In this document: one piece after another, positions 1-6,669 of the stretch
Numbering within the stretch: the stretch's first letter is position 1
Layout: every line of letters starts with the position of its first letter
Assembly: GCA_945878795.1 (NCBI GenBank)
Contig: CAMDWF010000050.1
Span: 1-10,907 of the forward strand
Direction of reading: 5' to 3'
Origin: Synechococcus sp. UW140
GTDB taxonomy: Bacteria; Cyanobacteriota; Cyanobacteriia; PCC-6307; Cyanobiaceae
DNA: 10,907 bases
Translations under genes and position numbers: made by a program
The notes under the pieces: generated by a model
Database searches by the model: none
Told to the model about the DNA's origin: nothing
Seen by the model: the letters and a program-made list of their open reading frames with translations, nothing else

Positions 1-1
1 C

Positions 2-574
2 GCCCAGCGGCTGGACCGTTCCCTGGCCGCTCTCGGAACGACCACGTTGATCCCTGTCGGGATCCTGGCCCTGGCCTGGGGCCAGGAGCTAATTGATGCG
101 GTGCTATTCGGCGGCCATTGGAATCTGCCGATGGTCAATGGCGGTTCGCTCCTGGGGGTGCTGACGGCCCCCTTCAGCCATAGCGGCTTTGGCCATCTGA
201 TCAGCAATTCCATCGCCTTTCTGCCGCTCTCCTGGTTGGTGCTGCTGCGGGGACGACGGGACTATGGGGCGGTTTGGATCGGGGTGTATGCGCTGGCCGT
301 GCCGGTGTGGTTGTGGTGGCCTGGGGCCAGCCACGGTCTATCCGGGGTCATCTATGGGTTGCTCGGCTATCTGCTGGTGATTGGCTGGCTGGAGAAGCGG
401 TTCGTCTCGATCGTGCTTTCCCTGTTGGCCGTATTGGCCTTCGGCGGCATGTTGCCGGCCCTGCTGCCGTTCCTTAGTCCGGCCGGGGTGAGCTGGATCG
501 GCCACGCCTCCGGTTTTGCGGGCGGCATGCTGGCGGCCCTGGCAATTCATCGAGAAGCCACTCCCCGGCTCTGA
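2..574 (+). CDS. Rhomboid-family intramembrane serine protease, 5' end cut by the window
   Basis: Cleaves transmembrane substrates inside the cytoplasmic or thylakoid membrane; the substrate cannot be told from sequence. Counting residues from the TTG codon at 47, the rhomboid signature is complete: GHLISNS (H50, N54; HxxxN on helix 2), HGLSGVIYG with the catalytic serine S99 (codon 341-343), and IGHASGFAGG with the catalytic histidine H153. Hydrophobic stretches around these motifs fit a compact bacterial six-helix rhomboid. The frame is open back to base 2 and reads AQRLDRSLAALGTTT before the TTG. This looks like the cytoplasmic lead-in to helix 1, so the true start is probably outside the window and the TTG at 47 is only the first possible start inside it. 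The stop is followed after 3 bp by the ATG of an aspartic protease gene, so the two are probably co-transcribed. Family assignment is firm; the substrate is unknown. Confidence 0.9.
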   Translation, partial: AQRLDRSLAALGTTTLIPVGILALAWGQELIDAVLFGGHWNLPMVNGGSLLGVLTAPFSHSGFGHLISNSIAFLPLSWLVLLRGRRDYGAVWIGVYALAVPVWLWWPGASHGLSGVIYGLLGYLLVIGWLEKRFVSIVLSLLAVLAFGGMLPALLPFLSPAGVSWIGHASGFAGGMLAALAIHREATPRL

Positions 575-577
575 ACC

Positions 578-1654
578 ATGGCCTTGGCTGGTGGACCTGG
601 GATGGGGATCCGGCTCCGCCTCGCCCGGGGGTCGGTTTCCATCGGATTGTTGGGCGTGCTGGCCTGGGCTGGTGCGCCGGTCGCGGCCCAGAGCCTCGCT
701 GCCCTGATCCAGGTGCAAGGCCAACCGTTGGCCGGCGGACGGGTCAGCGGCAGCGCCGTGGTGCCCCTTGAGAGGGCCAGCGGCGGAGACACCCCCGTGC
801 TGACGTTCAGCACGGATCTGGGCCCCGTGCGCCTGCTGCTGGATACCGGCGCCACCTCCTCGATGGTGCGCCCCGAACTGGCAGCCCGGCTGGGCCTGCG
901 CCCCATCCCCCTGGCGCCGGGGGCCTTGCGCCTGGCGGGCGGGGGAGCCGATTGCCAGTCCCTGCGGCCCCAGCGCCTGCGCTTGCCGCCGCTGCGCCTG
1001 GGGGCCCTGCGTTTGGTTGGGGTGGAGGCCCTGATGCTGCCGGTGGCGGCCCTGCCAGCGGGGGTGGATGGGGTGTTGGGGGTGCCGAGCCTGCGGCTCC
1101 TGCCGGTGGCCGTGGACCCCCTGGCCCAGCGGCTCAGCCTGGGCCCTTTGGCCCTGCGGACCCAGCCGCGACAAACGCTGCCGCTGCGGTGGTTTCGGGG
1201 GGTGCCGCTCTTGAGTCTCCTCACCCTGGCCGGTCGGGTTGAAGCTTTGGCGGATACTGGTGCCGAGGGGCTTTTCCTGAATCCGGCCCTGGCGGCACGC
1301 CTCCATCCCCTCAATCAGGCTGAGACGCTCGCGATGGTGGGGTTTTGCGGCACCCAGACGGTGCGGCGCCAGACCTTTGCCGGCCTGGCGCTCTCCCCGC
1401 CCGTTGCCGCAATCCATGGCCAGCCGGATTCCAGGCAACCAGCAGCCCTGGCGCCAAGGGCTCAAGAGCCAGGAGGACATGAGCCAGGAGCTCAAGAGCA
1501 AGCAGCCCTCGAGCAGCCCAGGGAGGTGATCATCACGGAGAACCCGATTTTCAGCCAACTGGGCGTGGCGGCGATTGTGGGTCAAGAACTGTTGCGGCAG
1601 CGCCCCCAGCTCTGGCGCCTGGACCTCAAGGAACCGCGCTTGGAGTTGTGGTGA
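578..1654 (+). CDS. Exported retropepsin-like aspartic protease with two DTGA lobes in one chain
   Basis: Probable aspartyl endopeptidase acting outside the cytoplasm. Two active-site loops are visible: LLLDTGATSSM (D89) and ALADTGAEGLF (D226). Each is followed by the hydrophobic-hydrophobic-Gly element that closes a retropepsin lobe, DGVLGVPSL (164-172) and AAIVGQELL (331-339). The protein therefore looks like a tandem duplication giving a bilobal enzyme, whereas typical retropepsins carry one DTG per chain and dimerise. The N-terminus has a basic stretch, a hydrophobic core and APVAAQ near residue 38, like a Sec signal peptide. ATG at 578 lies 3 bp after the rhomboid stop; the in-frame ATG at 602 gives a more typical signal peptide and is a real alternative. 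Residues about 283-316 form a Gln/Glu/Ala/Pro-rich low-complexity linker inside the second lobe. The partner gene upstream is also a protease, so a shared envelope role is an inference. No target is known. Confidence 0.83.
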   Translation: MALAGGPGMGIRLRLARGSVSIGLLGVLAWAGAPVAAQSLAALIQVQGQPLAGGRVSGSAVVPLERASGGDTPVLTFSTDLGPVRLLLDTGATSSMVRPELAARLGLRPIPLAPGALRLAGGGADCQSLRPQRLRLPPLRLGALRLVGVEALMLPVAALPAGVDGVLGVPSLRLLPVAVDPLAQRLSLGPLALRTQPRQTLPLRWFRGVPLLSLLTLAGRVEALADTGAEGLFLNPALAARLHPLNQAETLAMVGFCGTQTVRRQTFAGLALSPPVAAIHGQPDSRQPAALAPRAQEPGGHEPGAQEQAALEQPREVIITENPIFSQLGVAAIVGQELLRQRPQLWRLDLKEPRLELW

Positions 1655-1713
1655 TGGTGCGCAGCGACACCGGGGGGCATAAAAGGGCTGAAGGGTGAAT
1701 AGGGTTGGAAGTC

Positions 1714-2409
1714 ATGGACTTCACGCCCTACCTCACCACGCTTGAAGGAGGCAGCCTGGAGGGAGCTCTGCTCTCGGTGGCGGTCAAAGGTCGGGTGGCG
1801 ATTGCCATGAAAGGCCGCTTTTTGTTGCGGGCCCTCTGCGAGAGCGTGCAGGATCGCAGTCGCATTGGCTGCGCCGTCACCCAGGAGGAAATCTGTCTGG
1901 GCTATCTGGCTGAGGCCGGCAAGGAACCCTGGGAGCTGCTGATCTGCACCGACCACCTGGAAAGTGGCAGCGGCTTTGAGCTGGCTCGCAAAGGCAAGGC
2001 CCTTTGGCCCGAGCTCAAGGTGGTTGTGCTGGCCCTCGGCGATGTGATTCCGGCCGAGTACGCGGAGGCCCCCTGGTTGGAAGCTGTGGTGGCCGAGGCC
2101 GATGTGGTGGCGGATCAGCGTCCCCTCCAGGCCGCCCTGCTGGCTGTGATGGGCCACCACTCCTACCGAAGCCCTTCCCTGCGGGGTGGGGCCCTGCCCT
2201 ATCTCAGCTGTCCGCGCCTGACGCCAAGGGAATATCAGGTGCTCGATCGTCTGGCCTCCGGCCTGAGCGATCGGGAAATTGCCAGGGAATTGATGGTCAG
2301 TGAAGCCACCGCCCGCACCTACACCAAGCGACTGCTCCAGACCTTGGGGGTCAACAACCGCCTCCAAGCCGTTCTCAAGGGCATGCGCTGCGGCATGGTC
2401 CAGATCTGA
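1714..2409 (+). CDS. LuxR/NarL-type transcriptional regulator with a degenerate receiver-like N-terminus
   Basis: DNA-binding regulator of about 231 residues. The last 65 residues are a classic LuxR helix-turn-helix: LTPREYQVLDRLASGLSDREIA, then LMVSEATARTYTKRLLQTLGVNNRLQA, matching the GerE/NarL fold (recognition helix around SEATARTYTKRL). The N-terminal 150 residues resemble a CheY receiver only loosely. WELLICTDHLESGSGFELA sits where a receiver carries its phospho-acceptor Asp and following loop, but the MPxxDG pattern is absent and there is no clear acidic pair near the N-terminus or conserved late lysine. Control by phosphorylation is therefore doubtful. I chose ATG at 1714; an in-frame TTG at 1705 adds three residues, and a stop at 1696-1698 rules out anything further upstream. 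The purine-rich stretch before it (AAGGG around 1691) is somewhat distant for ribosome binding. It sits alone between the protease pair and the desaturase; its targets cannot be inferred. Confidence 0.83.
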   Translation: MDFTPYLTTLEGGSLEGALLSVAVKGRVAIAMKGRFLLRALCESVQDRSRIGCAVTQEEICLGYLAEAGKEPWELLICTDHLESGSGFELARKGKALWPELKVVVLALGDVIPAEYAEAPWLEAVVAEADVVADQRPLQAALLAVMGHHSYRSPSLRGGALPYLSCPRLTPREYQVLDRLASGLSDREIARELMVSEATARTYTKRLLQTLGVNNRLQAVLKGMRCGMVQI

Positions 2410-2483
2410 TCCTGGGCCCGTTCGCCACGAACAGAGGGTCCAGCGACTGGCAGGCACACTGGAAATGTGCATGGGCCGTTGGT

Positions 2484-3464
2484 TTGAGCGTTTCCACTTT
2501 CGGGGCCGAGGGCCCGGCTTCCCCGCCAACCCCCCTGCTGCCGGCGCTGGTGCTGCAAGGGCTCAACCAGCGGCGCGATGGACCCGCCTGGCGCCAGTTG
2601 CTGCTGCATGGCCTTGTGTTGCTGCTGGGGGGGGGCCTATGGGCCATGCCGCCCATGGTGCTATCCGGTCTGCCTCCTGGCTTGGCTTGGGGTCTGAAGC
2701 TCCTGGGGTTGATGCTTTTGGGTTGGGGCCTGGCCTTCGCCTTCTGCGCCATGCACGAATGTGGCCATCGCACCGCCTTTGCCGGCCGCCGCATCAATGA
2801 CACCGTGGCCTGGTGGGCCGGGGTGCTGAGTTTTTACAACGCCGATTTTTATCGGCGCTATCACCAATGGCACCACCGCTACACCCACCTCCCCGGGCTT
2901 GATCCTGAATTGGAGGAGGCGCCACCCACCACCCGGTTGGGATACCTCCTCGAGCTGAGCGGCCTGCCCTGGTGGATCGGCAAGCTGCGCTCCCATTGGC
3001 GGGGGCTGCGGGGTGATTTCAGGGACGCGCCTTATATCCCGGCCGAAGCAGCTGCGGCTGTGCAGGCGTCGATTCAACGTCAATTCGGCCTTTATTTACT
3101 ACTACTGCTGGTCGGCCTGATGCTGGGGCATGCCAGCTTAGTGCGGTTCTGGTTGCTGCCCCTGGCGCTCGGCCAACCGCTGCTGAGATTTGTGCTGCTG
3201 GCCGAGCACGGCGGTTGCCCCTGTGTCCCTGCGGGCGAACGCAACACCCGGACGACCTTGACCTTGGCTCCCCTGCGTCGCTTGATGTGGAGCATGCCCT
3301 TCCACGCCGAACACCACCTCTTGCCGTCCGTTCCCTTCCATGCCCTGGCGGCAGCCCACCAGCACCTGGCCCCCCGACTTGCCTATCTGCAGCCAGGTTA
3401 TGGGGCCCTGCATGCCTCTTTTTGGCGGCACCCCGTCCAGCTCTGCCTCAGCAGCGAAGCTTGA
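2484..3464 (+). CDS. Membrane fatty-acid desaturase / hydroxylase family protein
   Basis: Di-iron membrane oxygenase of the acyl-lipid desaturase superfamily. Three histidine boxes are present in the usual order: HECGHRTAF (H91, H95), YHQWHHRYTH (H127, H130, H131, H135) and MPFHAEHHLLPSVPFHAL (H274, H277, H278), plus H242 in LAEHGGCP. Long hydrophobic segments around residues 36-65, 66-90 and 200-235 make a membrane protein. The spacing and the NTRTTLT...MPFHAEHHL...PFHAL pattern fit the COG3239 desaturase group better than the carotenoid hydroxylase CrtR, whose boxes differ, but the substrate (acyl lipid, carotenoid or other) is undecided. The start is uncertain: TTG at 2484 is the first possible start codon other than CTG in this frame, and no good Shine-Dalgarno precedes it. 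A small inverted repeat (GCACA/TGTGC, 2454-2470) lies just upstream. Its stop is 3 bp from the next gene, suggesting an operon with the hydrolase. Confidence 0.84.
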   Translation: MSVSTFGAEGPASPPTPLLPALVLQGLNQRRDGPAWRQLLLHGLVLLLGGGLWAMPPMVLSGLPPGLAWGLKLLGLMLLGWGLAFAFCAMHECGHRTAFAGRRINDTVAWWAGVLSFYNADFYRRYHQWHHRYTHLPGLDPELEEAPPTTRLGYLLELSGLPWWIGKLRSHWRGLRGDFRDAPYIPAEAAAAVQASIQRQFGLYLLLLLVGLMLGHASLVRFWLLPLALGQPLLRFVLLAEHGGCPCVPAGERNTRTTLTLAPLRRLMWSMPFHAEHHLLPSVPFHALAAAHQHLAPRLAYLQPGYGALHASFWRHPVQLCLSSEA

Positions 3465-3473
3465 GGATTGGCT

Positions 3474-4499
3474 GTGGCTTCGTTTGACGACCAAATTTTT
3501 CAGCTGGGCGATTTCGAACTGGCCGGCGGCCCAGTGCTGCCCCAGGCCCAGCTCGGCTATCGCACCTTGGGAAACCTGCGGCCCGATGGCTCAAATCTGG
3601 TGCTGGTGCCCACCCCCTATGGCGCCTGGGCCCAGGATCAAACCTGGCTGATGGGAACCATTTTCGACCCAGCCCGCTGGTGCGTGGTGGTGGTGGGCCA
3701 GTTTGGCAATGGCCGCTCCAGCAGCCCCAGCAACAGCCAAGCGGCCCTGATGTCCGGCGCCTGGCCCAGCGGTCACGTCGACAACGTGCGTGCCCAGCGC
3801 CGTCTATTGGAAGAGGTCTTTGCGGTGGAGTCTCCGGCCCTGATTTATGGCTGGTCGATGGGGGCCCAGCAGGCCTATCACTGGGGCGTCCTCGAACCGG
3901 AGCGCAGCCAGCGCCTCTGCTGCATCTGCGGCACCGCCCGCACCACCGCCCACAACCGCTTGTTTTTGCTCAGCCTGCGCTCGGCCCTGACCACCGATCC
4001 CGCCTGGAACGGTGAGAGGTTTATGGCTACGCCCGAGAGGGGGCTGCGCAGCTTTGCCCTCATCTATGCCAGCTGGGCGGCCAGCCAGGCCTTTTACCGG
4101 CAGGGCACCCATCGGCGGCTCGGCTACGCCACAGTCGACGAATACGTGGAGCGCAGTTGGTTACCCGCCTACCGCCGCCACGATCCCCACGACCTGCTGG
4201 CCATGCTCGATGTCTGGTTGGCCTGTGACGTCGCCCAGGCGGCGGGCCTATCGAGCGGCGACGAACAGGCGGATCTGGCCGGGGCCCTGGGGCGGGTGAG
4301 GGCGCGCACCACCGTGGTGGCCTGTGGGCAAGATCTGTATTTCCCGCCCGAGGATTGCGCCGCTGAGGCGGCCTTGATCCCTGGAGCCCGCTTCGAGACG
4401 CTGGAGTCGCCCCTGGGCCATCGGGCAGGCAACCCCAGGGACTCCCTGGCGGAACAGGCCCGCCTGCGCCAGATCGTCGAACAACTCTGCCACGACTGA
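3474..4499 (+). CDS. MetX-like alpha/beta hydrolase (homoserine acetyltransferase superfamily)
   Basis: Alpha/beta-hydrolase fold protein of about 341 residues. Numbering from the TTG at 3468, the nucleophile elbow is GWSMGAQQAY (S130), the acid is D289 in GQDLYFPPED, and the histidine is H318 in LGHRAGNP. These form a complete Ser-Asp-His triad in the order used by homoserine/serine O-acyltransferases. The N-terminal LGYRTLG, the GNGRSSSPSN segment and the lid region also resemble that superfamily. The catalytic His motif GHRAGNP differs from the GHDAFL-type motif of true MetX, so I would not call it a methionine-pathway enzyme; a hydrolase or acyltransferase of unknown substrate is safer. 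Start choice: GAGG at 3463-3466 sits 7 nt before GTG 3474 but only 1 nt before TTG 3468, which favours GTG 3474. The GAGG overlaps the desaturase stop, pointing to coupled translation with that gene. Confidence 0.84.
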   Translation: MASFDDQIFQLGDFELAGGPVLPQAQLGYRTLGNLRPDGSNLVLVPTPYGAWAQDQTWLMGTIFDPARWCVVVVGQFGNGRSSSPSNSQAALMSGAWPSGHVDNVRAQRRLLEEVFAVESPALIYGWSMGAQQAYHWGVLEPERSQRLCCICGTARTTAHNRLFLLSLRSALTTDPAWNGERFMATPERGLRSFALIYASWAASQAFYRQGTHRRLGYATVDEYVERSWLPAYRRHDPHDLLAMLDVWLACDVAQAAGLSSGDEQADLAGALGRVRARTTVVACGQDLYFPPEDCAAEAALIPGARFETLESPLGHRAGNPRDSLAEQARLRQIVEQLCHD

Positions 4500-4601
4500 G
4501 GGTCCCAGCGCATTGGGTTCACGCCCACTTCCCGTGCCCGCGCTCCAAGCCAAGCCAAGCCAGACCCAGTCCAGTCCCTCTTCACTCCATCGAGACTCCC
4601 C
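4500..4601. repeat. Intergenic gap with CCAAG microsatellite
   Basis: Short spacer between the hydrolase and the glutamine synthetase. It contains CCAAG three times in tandem (4545-4559), then CCAG and an AGTCC doublet further on. No hairpin followed by a T-run, no clear -10 box and no NtcA palindrome are visible. The repeat is probably a replication-slippage product without function. Confidence 0.5.
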
Positions 4602-5864
4602 ATGCACGATCTGGTCCCCTTCGCCGCCGCCCATGGCATCCGCCATTTCTTGTTTTCGTTCTGCGATTTGTTCGGGGTGCAGCGGGCCAAGCTCGTGCCC
4701 GTCGCCGCCGCCGCCGACCTGGCCGAGAGCGGGGCGGGCTTCGCCGGTTTCGCCGCCTGGCTGGCAATGACGCCGGCCGATCCGGATGTGCTGGCGATCC
4801 CCGATCCGGCCAGCTTGATGGTGCTGCCCTGGCAGCCCCAGGTGGCCTGGGTGGCCACCAACCTGGAGGTGGAAGGGGTGGCCCTGGAGCAGTCGCCGCG
4901 GTGGGTGTTGCAACGCCAGCTGCAACGGGCCGAAGCCCTGGGGCTGCACTTTCGCACCGGCGTCGAACCGGAGTTCTTCCTGCTGGAAGACGGGGCCGAT
5001 GCCATCGCCGATGGGCGCGACCGGCAGAGCAAACCCTGCTACGACCAGCTGGCCCTGATGCGCCATTACCCCCTGATCGCTGAATTGTTGGATGGCCTGG
5101 AGCTCCTGGGCTGGGGCCCCTACCAGGCCGACCATGAGGATGCCAACGGCCAGTTTGAAATCAACTGGACCTTTGCCGATGCCCTGGTGACGGCCGATCG
5201 CCATGCCTTCTTCCGCGTGATGGTGGCGGCGATCGCCGAACGCCACGGCTGGCGTGCCAGCTTCCGGCCCAAGCCCCTGACGGACCTGACGGGCAACGGT
5301 GCCCATCTGCATGCCTCCCTGTGGGACGCCCAAGGCCGCAATCTCTTCCCCGATCCCCAAGGGCCCTCGGGATTGTCCCCCCTGGCCCACCATTTCCTCG
5401 GCGGCCTGCTGGAGCATGCCCCGGCCCTATGTGCCATCACCAATCCGATCGCCAACAGCTACGAGCGGCTGGCGCGACGGACGCCCAGCTCCGGCGCCAG
5501 CTGGTCGCCGGGCTGGATCAGCTATGGCGGCAACAACCGCACCCATATGGTTCGCTTGCCCGACAGCCAACGGCTTGAACTGCGGCTGCCGGATGGGGCC
5601 GCCAATCCCTATCTGCTGCAGGCGGCCGTGCTGGCGGCGGGACTGGATGGCATCGAGCGCCAACTGGATCCGGGTCCCCGCAGTGAGCGCAACACCGAAG
5701 CCGATCCCCCCGTTGGCAGCGATTGGCGAGCCCTGCCCAGCAGCCTGGAGGAAGCCCTGGCAGCTTTCGAGGCCGATGGCCGCCTCAGGGCGGCCCTGGG
5801 GGAACCGTTCTGCCAGGCCTACCTGGCCCTGGCTCGCCGCCGCGACCAGGAGGTGGTGCCCTGA
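4602..5864 (+). CDS. glnT: Type III glutamate-ammonia ligase (GlnT / gamma-glutamylmethylamide synthetase-like)
   Basis: ATP-dependent ligase of the glutamine synthetase superfamily, 420 residues, cytoplasmic. Metal and substrate motifs are intact: VEPEFF (E122, E124), DHEDANGQFEINW (E186), GNGAHLHASL (H235), NSYERL (R289), GGNNRTHMVRLP (R313) and RLELRLPDGAANPYL (E326, R328). The segment TPSSGASWSPGW followed by GGNNRTHM replaces the PGYEAP flap of GlnA-type enzymes and is the signature of the GlnT/GmaS branch (glutamate--ammonia ligase type III, or glutamate--methylamine ligase). Sequence alone does not settle whether ammonia or a small amine is the substrate. There is no partner gene for methylamine use (such as mgsABC or mgdABCD) in this window. 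The ATG at 4602 opens on MHDLVPFAAAHGIRHFLFSF, a natural N-terminus. The 102-bp gap upstream contains no GTA-N8-TAC NtcA site, so classical nitrogen control from there is not evident. One exact HIP1 octamer (GCGATCGC) lies inside at 5229-5236. Confidence 0.85.
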   Translation: MHDLVPFAAAHGIRHFLFSFCDLFGVQRAKLVPVAAAADLAESGAGFAGFAAWLAMTPADPDVLAIPDPASLMVLPWQPQVAWVATNLEVEGVALEQSPRWVLQRQLQRAEALGLHFRTGVEPEFFLLEDGADAIADGRDRQSKPCYDQLALMRHYPLIAELLDGLELLGWGPYQADHEDANGQFEINWTFADALVTADRHAFFRVMVAAIAERHGWRASFRPKPLTDLTGNGAHLHASLWDAQGRNLFPDPQGPSGLSPLAHHFLGGLLEHAPALCAITNPIANSYERLARRTPSSGASWSPGWISYGGNNRTHMVRLPDSQRLELRLPDGAANPYLLQAAVLAAGLDGIERQLDPGPRSERNTEADPPVGSDWRALPSSLEEALAAFEADGRLRAALGEPFCQAYLALARRRDQEVVP

Positions 5865-5928
5865 GTTCTGGGCTGGCCCAAATTTGCCTGGCCTGAACTG
5901 AGGGGGTTGGTCAGCCTTCGGTTCTCCT

Positions 5929-6070
5929 CCCAATCGGTGAGGTCTGCCGAACATGGTGGTGGCGGCCGTACCGATGGGATCGGTCCCTACGGCAACGAAA
6001 CGTAGCCATCAGGGCGAAAGTGTCTTCACCGGGGAGACGACCCCGCACCGAACCGCTCCCGGACGGAGCG
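5929..6070 (+). promoter_or_regulatory. Inverted-repeat-rich region upstream of hsp20; possible structured leader
   Basis: Five pairings can be read here. ACCGAT (5970-5975) pairs with ATCGGT at 5979-5984 across a 3-nt loop. The same ACCGAT, plus the following GGG, can instead pair with CCC-A-ATCGGT at 5929-5938 (9 bp, one bulged A), enclosing GCCG/CGGC (5946-5949 with 5963-5966). Next come CTACG/CGTAG (5987-5991 with 6001-6005), GGGG/CCCC (6031-6034 with 6041-6044) and CGCTCC/GGAGCG (6054-6059 with 6065-6070, 5-nt loop). If transcribed, this would be a folded 5' leader with two exclusive states ending 21 nt before the Hsp20 ATG. Small heat-shock genes in cyanobacteria and other bacteria are known to use RNA thermometers, but here no Shine-Dalgarno is hidden close to the start. 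Function is therefore only a hypothesis, and GC-rich DNA makes some hairpins by chance. Confidence 0.35.
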
Positions 6071-6091
6071 CCAGCCAACCCCTAAGCCACC

Positions 6092-6553
6092 ATGTTGACC
6101 CTCCGCACCGCCTCTCCCTTTGATCTGTTCGAGCGTCTCGAACAGCAAATGCACAGCGCTGAGCGGGTACCCGCCGCAGAGGTGCATGAAAGTGACAACG
6201 CCTACGAAGTGGTTCTTGAACTCCCCGGAGTTGACAAAGATGCCATCGACGTCAAGGCCACCGATCGCACCCTGTTGATCAGTGCTGAGCGCCGCAACCC
6301 CCAACAAAGCCCGTCGCCCCAGGCCAGCGAGCCCAACGCCAGCGAGGTAGCCACCAGCCCCGAAGCTCCGGCCAAGGCCGGCCGCGGACCGCTGCTGAGT
6401 GAATTCCGTTACGGCACCTGGAGCCGCAGCTTCCGTTTCCCCGGCGGCATCGACCGGGAAAACCTCAGCGCCCATTACCAATGCGGTCTCCTCAGCGTCC
6501 GGGTACCCAAGGCCCAGACCATGACCACAGTGAACGTCAAAGTCGAAGGCTGA
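6092..6553 (+). CDS. hsp20: Small heat-shock protein, Hsp20/alpha-crystallin family
   Basis: ATP-independent holdase chaperone that binds unfolding proteins and forms oligomers, cytoplasmic or membrane-associated. The 153-residue protein starts MLTLRTASPFDLFERLEQQM, a typical short N-terminal arm. It continues into the alpha-crystallin domain: NAYEVVLELPGVDKDAIDVK, TLLISAERR, FRYGTWSRSFRFPGGID, and the closing GLLSVRVPK (132-140). A VNVKV tail supplies the hydrophobic-x-hydrophobic motif that docks neighbouring subunits. Unusual is a Ser/Pro/Ala/Glu-rich stretch, residues about 69-101, inserted in the loop between core strands, where homologues usually have a shorter charged loop. The ATG at 6092 is preceded by CCTAAGCCACC with no ribosome binding site. 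Upstream lies an inverted-repeat-rich region and downstream a strong terminator, so this is probably a single-gene transcript. Heat induction is expected from the family; no CIRCE operator is visible. Confidence 0.92.
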   Translation: MLTLRTASPFDLFERLEQQMHSAERVPAAEVHESDNAYEVVLELPGVDKDAIDVKATDRTLLISAERRNPQQSPSPQASEPNASEVATSPEAPAKAGRGPLLSEFRYGTWSRSFRFPGGIDRENLSAHYQCGLLSVRVPKAQTMTTVNVKVEG

Positions 6554-6596
6554 ACCTCGGGGGATCGCGACCAACGACGCCATGCAATGTGATATT

Positions 6597-6620
6597 CCCC
6601 GGCCTTGGCCGGGGATTTTT
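6597..6620 (+). terminator. Intrinsic terminator of the hsp20 gene
   Basis: Perfect 8-bp GC stem CCCCGGCC-TT-GGCCGGGG followed at once by ATTTTTG. It lies 44 bp after the Hsp20 stop codon. This is the clearest terminator in the window and separates hsp20 from the decayed dehydrogenase gene. Confidence 0.88.
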
Positions 6621-6669
6621 GTTGCTGCCGCAACCCGGGGTAAGTGGCTTTTGCGTCTCAAGCCGGTCA

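Noticed and set aside
338..1585. Long minus-strand frame of 415 codons opposite the rhomboid and aspartic protease genes
   Set aside because: Gln/His/Arg/Gly-rich translation typical of the antisense of GC-rich coding DNA; the + strand proteins have clear catalytic motifs.
2420..2470. Hairpins GTTCG/CGAAC and GCACA/TGTGC between the regulator and desaturase as terminator or operator
   Set aside because: Short 5-bp stems with no T-run; chance is likely, though the second lies just before the TTG start.
3474..4499. Calling the hydrolase homoserine O-acetyltransferase (metX)
   Set aside because: The triad and fold fit, but the catalytic His motif and the absence of other methionine genes do not support the specific function.
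5229..5236. HIP1 palindrome GCGATCGC as evidence for a HIP1-rich cyanobacterium
   Set aside because: Only one exact copy noticed in nearly 11 kb; HIP1-rich genomes would show many. It is not informative.
4248..5417. 389-codon minus-strand frame opposite the hydrolase and glutamine synthetase
   Set aside because: Antisense shadow of glnT, whose motifs are complete on the + strand.
5869..5880. TGGGC-TG-GCCCA after glnT as a terminator
   Set aside because: Two-nucleotide loop and only AAATTTG downstream; too weak to call.
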